Below the pieces are notes generated by a model that was not told where the DNA came from, did no database searches, and saw only the letters and a program-made list of their open reading frames with translations. The translations under genes and the position numbers were made by a program. A stretch of DNA of 64,000 nt, from contig QVRM01002122.1 of NCBI GenBank assembly GCA_003439945.1, positions 238,501 through 302,500 on the forward strand. Direction: 5' to 3'. Positions 11,511 through 25,679 of the stretch are shown here, piece by piece. The stretch is from Dermanyssus gallinae. Lineage: Eukaryota; Arthropoda; Arachnida; Mesostigmata; Dermanyssidae. The number at the start of each line of letters is the position of its first letter. The stretch's first letter is position 1.

Positions 11511-12440
11511 ATTGTGATTCTTGCTTTTTTCGTCTTGGCGTCGGGTGGCTCTTGACATCGCTGTGTATCGATACCCCCCACACCGGCAGCAAAGAGCAAT
11601 CTGTTTGTCAGTCGCATTCTGCTGCTTTGCGTTGGTATGTACGCACAATATGCGCTCTGCATGCGGCTCTCATTGACGGATCATGTAATTTACATAACTC
11701 TCAAGGCCGCTAAAGAGCATGCCCTTCCTGCACGGAAGAGACGATTTTATGCTAACGTCCTCGCGCGGCGTCCTTGGTGGCAGCAGCGGCGGCAGCGGCA
11801 ATCCCTTCCTATGGTGAAGGTCGTCCTTCCTTATGACGATGACGACGACGACCACGACCTCCAGGAACGCCCGACCTCCAGGAACGCCCGACCTAGGCAG
11901 GCACGCGGGACTTCGAACTTCCTTCTCGTCGGCCGCGGCGGCGGCGGCGGCGGGCGCGTCCTCACTTACACGACGACGCCGCTCTCGCCGACATCCCGAG
12001 CTACCAAACCCTTCCGCATGGCGACACAGCCCGGATCCAGCCCGTACGATTTCGTACTAGAGCGCGGCCGCCGGATTCCCGTTCGTTTCCCCGTTCGTGC
12101 ACAATCTATTTCGTTTTACTTTGACTCGGATGTTGGGTAACACTGCTGCTGCCGCTGCAGCAATATACCTACCACACACCTCGTCGGCGTTGTTGTTGTT
12201 GTTGTGGTCTTTGTCGCCGTCGTTGTCGTCGTCGTCTTCCTTAGTGGACCCATCGTCGCTTGGCATGTAGAAATTCGCCGAATTTTGTTCGTTCGTTCGT
12301 ACGCAGGCATCGTATGCGTGGCTGTGTTTTATGTGTACGAGCGCGCTTTCAGGTACAAACCATCGACTTCGCCGCCTAGTCTCTCTCATCGCGTCTAATT
12401 TGGCGGACTTCGCCGCTGCGCCTCAATGAGGAACGGCGGA
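11511..12440. other. GC-rich island, no recognised gene
   Basis: Includes a 167-codon open frame at 11637-12140 with an Asp run and a Gly run (GAC and GGC triplets), but no domain. A GTT/GTC run at about 12186-12240 and a 17-bp tandem duplication at 11856-11889 are present. This could be exonic or promoter sequence of an unseen gene; I cannot support a model. Confidence 0.35.
11856..11889. repeat. exact tandem duplication, 17 bp x 2
   Basis: GACCTCCAGGAACGCCC occurs at 11856-11872 and is repeated exactly at 11873-11889. It keeps neither of the flanking triplet phases, because 17 is not a multiple of three. Confidence 0.9.
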
Positions 12441-12835
12441 TGTTTCGCGAGCAGAGGATACGCGCTATACTCACTCGAAGCAATGCTGAAGCAGGACAAA
12501 AAAAAACAGGATCCCTAAGATACGCCGCGTTCTCAGGCAAAGCCAGTTCAGTTCCGACGGCCTATGACTTTTCCGAGTTGGTACTCCGTTCGACAGACGA
12601 GTATCTGTTTCGACGTATATATACTTACGTTTACATTTATTTTAGAGGACGTGGGCGCATTCATTATGGATATATCGGCATTGCGAACAACCTTAGGAAC
12701 GTGCGGCATTAATATTGTCTGGCTGTATCTGCTGTATCAGCGCTGCCCAGGAATTTTGGGTTAATAGCTTTTATTATACCCTCTACATAAAATAGATGCC
12801 AGCCCATATTTTATAAGAAACTTCATAAATAAACG
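12441..12835. other. no gene seen
   Basis: Transition from a GC-richer island into AT-rich DNA. Open frames of 60-90 codons occur without any recognisable domain. No repeat was identified. Confidence 0.5.
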
Positions 12836-13040
12836 AGCAAGATGGCTTAGTGGCAAAGCCTTTGCCTTGTATTCGGGAGGCCTGTGCTCGAGACCCAGAC
12901 CGGCCGCTCTTAAATTGGGTTTCATGGTTTCCAATTTAGACAAGGTAAATGCCGGAGTAGATTAAAAATCAGCCATGACATGAAAAAATCGCACACGGGA
13001 TTAGCCTCACGGAAAAACCAAAACAGAATAACATAACGTA
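12836..13040 (+). mobile_element. tRNA-like SINE, family A
   Basis: An A-box-like TGGCTTAGTGG at 12843-12853 and a B-box-like GTGCTCGAGACCC at 12884-12896 have the spacing expected of a pol III type 2 promoter. The 3' part contains short A runs and ends near 13040 with A-rich sequence. A functional tRNA is unlikely because no complementary acceptor ends or anticodon stem are evident and the sequence continues as an unrelated body. The parental tRNA cannot be named. Confidence 0.55.
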
Positions 13041-13750
13041 AGTATTTGCCTGACACAGAATGCAGCTAACATGCGACGACTTTGTCATAATGACCCCTTC
13101 AACGTTAACTATCTTAGCGTCTTTTTACCGGATATGTTGCTTGTCCTAGACACAATCCATATATAGGTTTATACTAATTTACAGGTATGCGCCTTTCAGT
13201 AAAATCTCACTGGCCCAAGGAGTAGAAGAGGAGGAGTTTCACAAAAACACTTAGCAACCCCACAGACACGACTTTAAAAACAATACAGTTTATCTGTCTT
13301 AGAAACAACAGTAAGTTGTATAATAAAAAATTAACATTTTAGGGGTAACTGCTGAACAGTAGCGAAGCGATATACGCTAAGATAACTAAGTATCAAATTA
13401 GCTTCGTTATACGTTATTCATATCTATCTTCTTTCGTCAAAAGGTTCAAGTATGAAATAATATCTCTACTTTCGATTTGTGTATGTTTTTACATTTATGT
13501 TTTCAGTATTGTTGTCACACGTGGTTGCTTGTACAGCATCAATCAGCACCAACTATTTCCGTTACACTTAATTCGTTGGCAATAATTTACTTAATTTTCC
13601 CGCCGCTATTGGCAATCTGACATACAACTGTAGTACAAGTGACAGCAATGCGATAAGAAAAATATGGCAATTATTTCTCTATACAAACGCTAACATCGGC
13701 AGATGTAACATTTATGTTAAGACAATGTTATCGCATTTATACCGTAACGT
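13041..13750. other. AT-rich, nothing recognised
   Basis: About 700 bp of AT-rich DNA between two SINE-like elements. No open frame with a domain, no terminal repeats and no microsatellite of note. Confidence 0.55.
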
Positions 13751-13755
13751 TGAGA

Positions 13756-14030
13756 CCAGTGGCGCGGTGCATTCGCCTGCGCCTCGCAACCGAAGGAGAC
13801 ACATAGATGCGCGGGTTCGAGCCCCACCGTTGCACATTTGTATTTATGGGGGTCCACCCATAAAGCAATGCGAAAAGCAGTCCCGTGGGCGTTAAATCTT
13901 GGCTGAGGGTCAGCTTGAAAAGTTTTTAATTATCTATACTATGACGGTTCACTTGACGGTTTTCTTAATAACTGGTGCAAGCATAAGCGGCTGGCCCAGA
14001 AGAGCATCCGGCCCAGGGCACAAGACGAAT
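13756..14030 (+). mobile_element. tRNA-like SINE, family B copy 1
   Basis: The A-box-like TGGCGCGGTGC (13760-13770) and an excellent B-box GGGTTCGAGCCCC (13813-13825) define a tRNA-like head of about 75 bp. The body carries AGCAGTCCCGT followed by GGCTGAGGGTCAGC (about 13877-13914); the same block recurs at 52.54-52.60 kb, which shows that it is dispersed. A GAGCATCCGGCC-like block (about 14003-14015) resembles a conserved tail seen in some invertebrate SINEs. Boundaries are approximate because no clear target duplication was found. Confidence 0.65.
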
Positions 14031-14736
14031 ACAAAGACATCCGTATCGTACGTATATCCTAGAATTTGTGTTTCTAAACTGCGTAATTTTTCTGCACGCG
14101 CAGTTTACAACGAATGAACGAATCGTAGACGCTTACTGTATTAGCAAGCTAAGCGTCTCTGTTGAAAAACGTTCGATTCAAGCCGTCACCCGAACTGCCG
14201 TGAAGTCTTCTTACCAGTTGCTGCTGTTCCAGTAACAGATTGTCATCATTGTTCTAGCCAGGCGTTCGTGGGGCAAACAAGAAGTGCCACGTTTTTTGGC
14301 CAAAATTTGTCCTAAACGAGCAGCTTCGTGGTACGACGAAACAGCCTTAACACGTTATGCCGTCGTCGCGAGGTAACGTTAATCAGCCTAGAATTAAAAC
14401 CATCATGCCTAACTGATCCTAACGGATACGTTCTACCATAGTCATGGCAAGGTGCGTAACAACGGGCCTGCGTCTGCGGGAATGCTGCGAGTTCGTATAG
14501 CCATCATAAATTCGCCATTGCCGCAAGCGAGTATAGCAAACCATACGACACACGGATAGGACAGGAGTGGCAACAGGCCTTTTCCACCAACGAGCCCGGT
14601 TGGCCGCCCGCTTGCTCCCTATAACATAGCGGCGGGCGTGTGTAGTTTCTGCAGCGCTTATCTGCGTCGTAGACACGAACCGCAAGCCGTGCAACCGTTC
14701 TACCACTGCATCGCTGCGCCGCCGGCACCATCCGTT

Positions 14737-14768
14737 CTCGATGGGTGTGCTGCTCGATGGGTGTGCTG
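14737..14768. repeat. exact tandem duplication, 16 bp x 2
   Basis: CTCGATGGGTGTGCTG at 14737-14752 is repeated exactly at 14753-14768. Confidence 0.9.
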
Positions 14769-15367
14769 GTGACCCATATTTCAATTGTCATTGATTCAGT
14801 TCCCCTTTTGCTTAGACCTCTCGCCGTCGTCGTCGTCATCGTTGTTGTAGAATATTGCCGCCACCCTGTACCTCTAATGTGTTCATGTGTACATACGCAT
14901 GCACACCCATGTACGAAGAGAGGGAGAACACGAGAGAGAGAGAGAGAGATGATGCTTCTTCCGAAGTACTGCACTGAGAACACTGGCAAAGTGAGAGACT
15001 CGGTGCTGTTATACCGTGCTTGCCGATTGCCGTGTTCCCCTCGTGTGCAGAGGAAGCCTGTGCTGTGCTGTCTCGCAGTAACGGTGATCCGGTCCGCCAT
15101 TGTTTGTGACGCTGACGGTGTCTGTAGAGCGAAAGTAGAGTAAAGGGACGGAGCAGTGCGCGAGTGGGTGAAAAGGAGGCTCACGAAAAAATATGAAATA
15201 CCACCTTCTCCTCGTAGTAGTAGTAGTAATGATGAGAAGGACGATTATGAGGCTATACTTGATGATGATGATAACAACAAAACGAGGATGATAACTACTA
15301 CGGCATGTGGTTGCTCTTGTTGTTGCCACCGTCGTCGTATTTGTTTCGAACGTTTCGCTGTTGTTGT

Positions 15368-15445
15368 GGGTATGTTGTTGTCGCTGTTGTTGAGGGTATG
15401 TTGTTGTCGCTGTTGTTGTGGGTATGCTGTTGTCGTTGCTGTTGT
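15368..15445. repeat. three-copy tandem array, 26-bp period
   Basis: A unit starting GGGTATG and continuing with GTTGTTGTCGCTGTTG-like triplets begins at 15368, 15394 and 15420. This is a higher-order duplication inside a GTT-rich tract; the third copy is diverged. Confidence 0.75.
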
Positions 15446-16770
15446 AGTATTATGTTGTTGTTGTTGCTGTTGTTGATCTTGCTATTGCTGCCTTTCTTAT
15501 CGGCGGGTGGCGCTTGTCGGCTTGAGTTCAGTCGTTGGTGGCTGGTTAATGTCGTTTTTCACAGCGATACCGTGCGCAATACCAGCGAGCGGATAATGCG
15601 AAAGATGCCAAAACCACTCAGCTAGCCAGTCAGCGGTCTTCCTTCTCTAATCAGCGGCATACAAACGTTTCCCAGCTGCGTTCGACTGGGCGGGTCGAGT
15701 CCTCAGCGGTGCTCCTGAGGGCCCCTTTCTCTTCCTTTCCCTCAGGGTCTCCTACTTCCCCCGCCCTACCCTGAAGCAGACTGCTTCACAGAGAGACAAT
15801 CAGACGCTATGTATTGATTGCATTGACATCGCTGCAGCAACACACTGTAATTTCTCTTGTTCCTACTGCTCCTCCAGGGGTCGGCCGCGCTAGCACTTCC
15901 CCGCCCTCAACTCCTGATCTCCGGGAGATGTGGGACGTCTTCCCCTTCCCTTCCTCCCGTGGTGGTCTGTAGCTGGAGCGGCCGAGCTTGCGGTAGAGGA
16001 CGAGGCTTTACCATGGTCTCAGTGGCGGTTCTTCCCTACACTCTTGTAAATTGCCGGGACTCTCTAGCTCTCATGTTCTGCTTTGGCCTAGGCCAGCCCA
16101 CGAGCGCGCCAACAAACAAATCGTTGTTCACCCTTCCACAATTAGCTGGGCTGTGGCTGCGGAAGGGTACGCCTTACAAACAACCACCCACCCGCCGAGA
16201 GTTTGGCGCTGAAACACGCATCAACTCGCACGCACTTCTCACTTACCCAGTGATAGCTCGACTTATTTACATGATCATGTACCTGTTGGTGCGTTTTCGC
16301 TGAACCTAACATTTCTCTTATTGTTTGTTCGGTATGGTATGTTGTAATTGCTACTACTACTACTACTACTACTAGAAATTTTGTTAAAAGGCCACCAGCA
16401 AGTGTGACCTAAGTATGTACATGTTGGCCGTCTAGCTACAACTGAACTTGAGTGGAAGAGAGCTCAAACACATATATAGCATGTATCTACGGTTTAAGTT
16501 ATAAACTAGCTCACGGAAATGACCGACGCTGAGATCTAAATTGAAAAACAGTGATAATGCGCATACCTCTGTTTACCATATATATATATATATATGAGAT
16601 CATCCTCTTCAACTCTCTGAGATGAAATCTCTCTCTATGTATGTCACGAGATCGCTGAGCAGACACACGGTTCTGCTAGGCATGAGTGCCGGCACAATGC
16701 GTCTGATTGCAGAAGAGAATTTGCATAACGTTTCGTATGCACAGAAACAGTTCGACAGCTACTGTCTGAC

Positions 16771-17390
16771 GTGACTAAAGCCACTAGAATCACGGCTCAC
16801 TCTGATTTGCACCTGTGTTTGCTCAAACAAGATGCTGCCAGGCGTCTTCGGTTCTTCTCAGATGAAAAAAGGCCCACTGCCCTTGTAGGTGGAGGTATCT
16901 GTGACAGGAGTCGCCAAGTTTCCGGGCGGGGTGCAAGTGTTAAGTGTGGTGTCAAGTAAGAGGGGGTCGTGCCTCCGCACTTCTTTAAAACGAGTAAAGT
17001 GATCACAGCTAAAGTCTACTAACGAGTTCCTATGACTGTTGTAGAGCCGTGGATTGACCGCGTGTCAAAGTGAAGGCCGTACGTATTTCAGCAAGACGGC
17101 GAGCCCGCTCACACAAGCCATTTGATGCACAACTGGTTAGATGACAATTTGGACATGTTCTGGCTGAAACACTTTAGGTCACCAAACAGCCGAGATTTAA
17201 TTTCTCTAGATTTCTTTATGTTAGGCATAGTTGAACGAGGTTCTAACAAGTCTTCACATCTCAATATTTCATAACAGCCATTTTGTCGGCATTTAAGAAA
17301 TTATTTTATTGCGATACGGTGCAACGGGCCTGCGCAGAGTTTCGGTTTTGACTGGAAGCGGTTATTAAAACAAACGGCAGACACACGGAA
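16771..17390 (+). pseudogene. mariner-family transposase fossil, DD37D type
   Basis: The catalytic half of a mariner-superfamily transposase is readable. FFSDEK (16852-16869) holds the first Asp (16861-16863). Next comes GRGASVKCGVK with a stop and EGVVPPHFFK. FQQDGEPAH (second Asp 17095-17097) is followed by WLDDNLDMFW. LISLDFFMLGIVER carries the third Asp (17209-17211). Exactly 37 residues separate the second and third Asp, which is the DD37D spacing of the maT-like lineage rather than Tc1 DD34E or classical mariner DD34D. In-frame stops follow the GVK segment and interrupt the region before the second Asp, and another follows the third Asp, so it is inactive. The DNA-binding N-terminus and inverted repeats were not found. 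Confidence 0.75.
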
Positions 17391-17499
17391 TGACGCGTGG
17401 AAAGTTGTTGAATACAACGAGTCTAAACGTCATTCTAGGTGCGCTGTAAGCAAAAAATGGACGATTTTATTTGGGGTAACAGTTGCCCTGATCTAGCGG

Positions 17500-17514
17500 C
17501 GCATTTTATATATA

Positions 17515-17557
<43 letters not shown>

Positions 17558-17569
17558 CTTTTATCCGTC

Positions 17570-17600
<31 letters not shown>
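17500..17600. repeat. (TA)n microsatellite, two blocks
   Basis: (TA)n runs at about 17507-17554 and 17570-17594 separated by a T/C-rich spacer. The overlapping open frame is an Ile-Tyr translation. Confidence 0.85.
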
Positions 17601-17601
<1 letters not shown>

Positions 17602-19030
17602 CATGCGTAGATAGTCATAAAGCAAGCTAGAGCGCAGAATCCTTTTTGCAGATCTAGCTGTTGTTAGAGAGAGAGAGAGAGAGATAGAGCTCGGGTAGCG
17701 CCGTAAGTGGTAGTGTACGCGTTCCTGTTGATCAATGATCGCTTCGAGGTTGAAGTCTCTGCCGAAATTCGGTTGTGTGTCACATATGCATGCGATGAAT
17801 GCCGGCCGTGCCGACGACTTCTACCCGCTACTGCTCCGACAGCTATTAGCGCACGCGCCGCATTGGGCGGCAGGTCACGTCTAAGAGATCTCAGCTCAAC
17901 TCGTTTCCGCCCGATTGCTGCTTCTATCGTAGTAGGCTCGTTGGTGCGGCGGCCGCTCAAGGAGCAATTTTGTGTGAAAGCGTAGTAACTAGTAGAAAAA
18001 TTTTAAATACACGCCACGAAACGAAATAAGAATTTAAGTGGACGGAAAGAAACTACAACTAGGGAACAAGGAAAAAGCCTTCCTGATCTTGGTGCTGACA
18101 CAAGACCGTCGTTGTCGACCCTTTCTTCTTGTTGATCGATGATGTCGTTCTTCTTGTAGTATTTCTAGTTGTTGTTGTCATTGTTGTCGTCGGCAATGTT
18201 GATGAATGCCCTGACGGAAGTTATGTTCGCTCCTCGCATAGCGCGGAAAAATGGCTTCGAGATAGCCATTTCAACGCACTTTACTTTCTGAGGTTGGGCA
18301 CCCTCCGTTGCTCCAATGCGGCGACTGGAGATGCTACCTTGTTACTGTAATGCCTGCTTTCTCTCTGTCTCTCTCCAAAGGAGAAGGACACAATGAAAAG
18401 GAGAGAAAAAGTTGATCAAGCTAAAGGCATGACGATGGCGCTGACAACAACAACAACAACCACAACACAAGGGCGAGTTAGAAGGATCACCGGGAAAAAA
18501 CGAAGAAGCTGCTCCTCAGGCCGGGCTGTTGCGGCATCCGGTGCCACCACCACCTCATACCACTCAACAGGACCATCCTGCATGTATGGGTGAGTATGTT
18601 CGACAACCTTAGCCGACAAAAACCGTCTTGTATAAGGATTACACAATTCAAGGACAATCAGTTCCAATGCCAGCACACAGTCGCACCCATACACACACAC
18701 ACACTGACGCGCCCAAATACAATCGAGCCTATGTATCGTGTTATATGAGCATGAGTAGGGCTCGGTCGGAGCGGAGACGGATACCAGACAAACAACCCTT
18801 CACTCTAGCGCGTCGGAGACTCGCAGTCGGGCAGTGGGCCACCATTATAGTGGGTCGCTGCTACGAGGGTAGAAAGTACGAAAAGATAATGTAGAAAAAT
18901 AAACGCACCTAACGGTGTCTAGCGCACGAACAGTTGTTATATTTTATAAGTTACAGGGAAGAAATAAGATCCTGTGATGTCTCGTTTTTCAGCAGTATAA
19001 TGTGCAATACCTCAAATTTGTGCTTAAACC
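17601..19030. other. GC-richer island, no recognised gene
   Basis: A GA run at 17667-17686, GTT/GTC triplets at about 18145-18195, a CAA run at 18442-18467 and a CA run near 18690-18703. Open frames up to 98 codons show no domain. Nothing else is recognised. Confidence 0.45.
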
Positions 19031-21153
<2,123 letters not shown>

Positions 21154-22400
21154 ACCGTTGCCATTGCACCCGTTATCATAAACGTCGCTGTTGTGCACGT
21201 GCAGACACGCGTGGTCGTGGGCGAGGACGCTACCTGTTCAAGGCGGAGGGGGTGTTGAAAGGGATGGTAATGGGATGGGATAAAGTCGGCGGCCCGGTCC
21301 ACCATATTCGTGCGATGCGGCTGGGCGTGGAGCCGCACGCGTATTGGCACGATGAGCACGAAGGCAACGATGACCTTTCGTCGTCGTCGTCGTTGAATAG
21401 CAGGAGATGCCATAACCCTTACGGACAGCAAAACCTTCACGCCTTGGCCTTACCTCCCTTCCGCGCCACCGCTAGGCCTTTCCTACGGGGTCACCTGCTC
21501 TACTCAGCTCCACTCCGCTCACACACCGAGTCTGTTGCGGCGGACAGAGAATTGCCCAACGGCCGGCCACAATACCCAGCAATTACAGCACTGTGACTGC
21601 GCGAAGACAGAGACACGAGAGATTGTGGCAAACGACGCAGCGGGGCAGTTATCGCTGCAAACCATTGGGTCGTCGAGTAGGTCGGAAAACACCTACGTAC
21701 GTCACATTTGCCTCCATATGATCACATAGGCAGATAGCGATACGCAAAGTAGTGTATGTCTGTTTGTATGTTGTCCTGGCGTTATCCCTGGCGTCTGCAT
21801 TAGCCCTGCTCAGTCGTTTTATACGTCCTGGCTTGTGGGACAACTTGACAACCGGACAAGTAGAATACTTGCCGAGCTTCGAACAGCCTTAGCCAGCTAG
21901 CCGGCTCTTGACTTTACGCTTATAACAGCTTTCACAAAATCTTATGTTATATCAAGTTGGTGAAATAAATAAATAGTAAATTCATTTAGCGAGGTAGTTG
22001 TTTAAGCAATTTTCAATTTTAATTCAATTCAAGTGCTCCTTTATTGCTTTCAAAGGGTAGAACTACATACGTCATAGAAGCAAGCTATGACGTAGACCCG
22101 TGAAAAATGGCGACAAGAGTCATTTGAGGATTCGTTTCGAATTTTGCCGGCTTACCGAAACGGCGGCGCTGATGACACGCCGTTCTACAACACCATTTCA
22201 CCCGGGTATCTCTCAGGGAATAGAAATCATTAAGCTGTACTATAGAATATCTTTGAACGATGGTTGAAAAAAATGTTTGGTAGGCGCGTGATCTTCCAGA
22301 AAGCAGACGTTCCGTGGCCATTTTAACTGTACCTAGTGTACGTTGTCTTTTATGTGAAAATGTTTAAGATTTTTAAATTACCGCTGCTGCAATCTTTATA
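21154..22400. other. GC-richer then AT-rich DNA, no recognised gene
   Basis: Open frames of 64-114 codons directly 3' of the GTT array (for example 21252-21596) have no domain. From about 21900 the DNA becomes AT-rich. No transposon signature is secure in this interval. Confidence 0.4.
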
Positions 22401-22404
22401 TAAA

Positions 22405-22406
22405 TA

Positions 22407-22456
<50 letters not shown>

Positions 22457-22500
22457 CATATTTATATATATATTTGTATATATATATATATATATATATG
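22405..22500. repeat. (TA)n microsatellite
   Basis: About 95 bp of (TA)n with TTTATATAC and TTTG interruptions. Confidence 0.9.
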
Positions 22501-24360
22501 TACTGTTGTTGTTTTCCTGCCAGTAGTAACCGATTGTCTCTAATTTTGTTGCGGACGACGGAGTTCGACGACGATCACTTCCATATGTCGCCAGTACGTC
22601 GGGTGGTTCCTGCTGTGAGAGCAGAGGCACGCGTCGCTAGCCAACGATTTGCTACAACTAGTAAGTAGTCAGTGAGTCAGTCGTACTCGATGGACTCAGT
22701 GCATACATACAAAGGAAACAATGCAATGCGTCTGGAGGACTCGTTTCCGTACAACTTCAATCTATTTGCTGCGCTACCCTAGTCTTTGTTAGAACGAACG
22801 GAACATAGGAGATACAGAGATTTTAAGAGAGAGAGAGGGCGAGCGGGAGGGTGAAGGGTGAAGTTGAGAGCGAGAGAAAGACGAAGACGCAGAGACTCTT
22901 CTAACTTCAGTAGCCCAAGATCCAAGCCACGTCGTCATCGCTGTAGACAAACATTGAAGAAAATCAAGAGAACCAGAGAGAGAGAGAGAGTGAGGAGAAA
23001 TAGGGGAAATAATGGCGGGGCGGTATGGGGGCATTTTGCGGAAACAACTGGTACGCATCTACATGGTAAATGTTACTCATTCATTCATTCATTCGTTCGT
23101 ACACACAAATATATACATACATGCGTCGAGCGTACATTCACCCATGCATCGCACGGACCTTGTACGAAGCGCGAAGCCCTGAGGTCTATACAAATTCTAC
23201 TACAATCGACTGCTCATGTAGACGGGCTATTGCTATTTGCTGCTATAGCTGTGTTGTTAGCCTACACATCATCACCACATCATCACAAACACGTTCATTC
23301 GTTTCGATCCTAATGGATCTATCTATCTATCCTTTCATTCATCCGTTCATCCATGCATCTAAGGGCCAGAACGCAGCCTACGCAGATAAACCAACCCAGA
23401 CCAGTCATAGCAGTGACAGTATCATGCCGGTTTGTTTCGTGCGCGGTTTCGGCCAACCACGGTCGTTGTGGTCGATCTAAGGTCGCAGTCGACAAAGAAG
23501 GTCTTCAGTGTCTTCAGTGTGCAAACAACGCAGCGCACACTGTACATGCATTGGACGTGTCGCTTCTTCATTCTTCTTCTGTCTGTTATCACTGGTCTGC
23601 TATCACGGCTCGGAGATGATTCTGCGTAGTCAGCAAAAGAGAGTTACTCCGTCCGTCCGTCGTTGCTACATCAGTCAGAACAAGAAGAAACGCATTGAGC
23701 GCGCGAATTGCGACGACCGCGTAGCTCGCGAACTCGACGAATCGCCTGGCCGACGGATGGAAGAGGGAGATCGTCCGTTTCGTATTTAATTCGATTCGTC
23801 TTTCGTCGTGGTCGTCGTCGTCGATAGCCCCAACCCCCGGGCAGCGTCCTTTAACACCGCCCCCGCCCGTCTGGAAGGAAGGGGCGGGGGGAGTGGGGTG
23901 ACGCTGGTCGTGATGCCGATGCTAGTGGTTGTGCTGCTGCAACAGCATTCCTTCAGCATCGCGGCGTACCCCGTAGTGCATGTTTTGTGTGGGTGTTAGG
24001 TGGATGTAGTCGCCGAACATGTAGTCACCAATTATCGAACAGACGCAAACTCCGTAGCAAGTGTAGAGAGCTCGTAGTATAACCAGCAGCAGCAGCAACA
24101 TCAACATCAACAGGAACAACCACAGCCGTATGAACAGCGGTAGCTAAAGCGGTATGAGCGACCGGCCGTCTACTTTGTGTGAATTCAATGCTTGGACTAA
24201 ATGTTGCCACATTGAGAGGTGAGTACGCGCGAGACGCGTTCGATCGAACACTTCGGAGACGGCGGCGGCGGCGTCGCTGGTTGCGGTGATGAAGTCGAGA
24301 TACCAATCTTCGTACAATGCCTCTTGTCCACCTCTGGCTAACATCAACCCTCTCCTGCTC
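22501..24360. other. GC-richer island, no recognised gene
   Basis: Contains GA runs (22826-22840 and 22975-22992), TTCA tetranucleotide stretches (23077-23096 and 23333-23360), and GTC runs near 23807-23825. Open frames up to 154 codons on either strand are compositionally biased and lack recognisable domains. Confidence 0.4.
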
Positions 24361-24737
24361 CGGCTTCTTATATTCAACATTGTTGTTGTACCTGCTGCTG
24401 TCGCCATTGTTGTTGTTGCTGTCGCCGTTGTTGTTGTTCTTGTTATTGTTGTTGTTGGTGTTGTTGTTCGTGTTGCCGCTGCTCAACACTACGGGTGAGC
24501 GCCAGCATAGAGGACTGTCATCTTTGTTCTTGCTGTTGCTACTGCCTGCAAGTCGTGGCCTACTACTTTAGCCTTCGAGTATGATGGTGATCCGACATCG
24601 AAGCGTGTATGTGTAATGCGGTCTCCGGCCGCCGCCGACACGGCAAACCTGTCTGCCAAACTCTCGGCTTTCACAAATTAAGGCGAGTTCAGGTAATTGC
24701 CTCATCAACAACAACACGGAACAAAACAACAACGCCT

Positions 24738-24771
<34 letters not shown>

Positions 24772-25450
24772 AAGTATAAAGACAACAACAAAAGTATCAT
24801 GACCGAGGGTCACTGTGTGATCGCAACTATTTTATTTTGTGGCCAAAAATCGCTAAGGACCTTTTGAGTAAAGGTTGTTCTTACCGACTGTTATGTTACG
24901 ATCGTTAACGCCAAAATACAGTCATTGGTGTACTACTACTACTACATCTCGGTCTAGGGCGCGAACTATGCAACCGTGAAAGAAGAAACATTTTGTCGTT
25001 AGGCATCATTTCAGTCTTCGGTCTAGTTGTATACAGCTACGCGTAATATTATTACTATTATTATCATCATCATTATGGCCGTTACCACAGTTGTAGTCCT
25101 CGATGGTGGCGGTGGTGGCGGTGGTGGTGGAACTAATGGTGTCATTGTTGTTCTCGTAATTCCTACCCGAGTGACGGCTATCAATGTAACGCTCAATGAA
25201 GCAATCGTACTCTAACGCTCGCGTGCGCGATTTAAGTCGTCGCCGTGTCACCATCGTGTCTCGGTGCGCGGAGGAACGAAACTCGTGTGGTTTGCTCGTG
25301 TGGTGCGGGCCGGCGCTCAACAACCAGAGCCCAACCCGCTGCCCTAGCAGACAGACACTTACATATGGCGTCACAGCGAAAAACCGCAGAAGAGAAAACG
25401 GTGCACATATGTATTTATATATACCGTTTTCTCTCCTAAGGCTTTTCTCA
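24361..25450. repeat. GTT-rich then CAA-rich tracts
   Basis: Imperfect GTT/GCT/GCC triplets at about 24379-24482 are followed by CAA runs at about 24704-24790, so complementary triplets occur in opposite sense within 250 bp. TTA/TCA and GGT triplets follow at 25045-25130. No gene is recognised. Confidence 0.6.
25391..25434. repeat. inverted repeat, 12-bp perfect arms
   Basis: AGAGAAAACGGT (25391-25402) and its exact complement (25423-25434) with a 20-nt AT-rich loop. Confidence 0.8.
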
Positions 25451-25456
25451 TTCTTT

Positions 25457-25679
<223 letters not shown>

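Larger units (their letters stand above)
14031..16730. other. GC-richer island; triplet tracts; no recognised gene
   Basis: Holds a 16-bp exact tandem duplication (14737-14768), a GA run (14933-14949), a GTA/GAT stretch (15210-15275), a GTT-rich 26-bp tandem array (15368-15445), and a (CTA)n run near 16351-16374. A (TA)n run lies at 16579-16595. The longest open frames (226 codons minus strand at 14504-15184; 148 codons plus strand at 15857-16303) show no domain or reliable signal peptide. I regard them as unsupported. Confidence 0.4.

Noticed and set aside
11637..12140. 167-codon frame with Asp and Gly runs
   Set aside because: Composition follows GAC and GGC triplets, and no conserved segment was recognised.
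12838..12910. Functional tRNA gene
   Set aside because: A- and B-box-like sequences are present but acceptor and anticodon stems do not pair, and the sequence continues as a SINE-like body.
13756..13830. Functional tRNA gene
   Set aside because: Good B-box but no complete cloverleaf, and the flanking body is dispersed elsewhere in the window.
15857..16303. 148-codon frame with a hydrophobic N-terminus resembling a signal peptide
   Set aside because: No domain, biased composition, and no supporting structure such as splice signals that I can defend.
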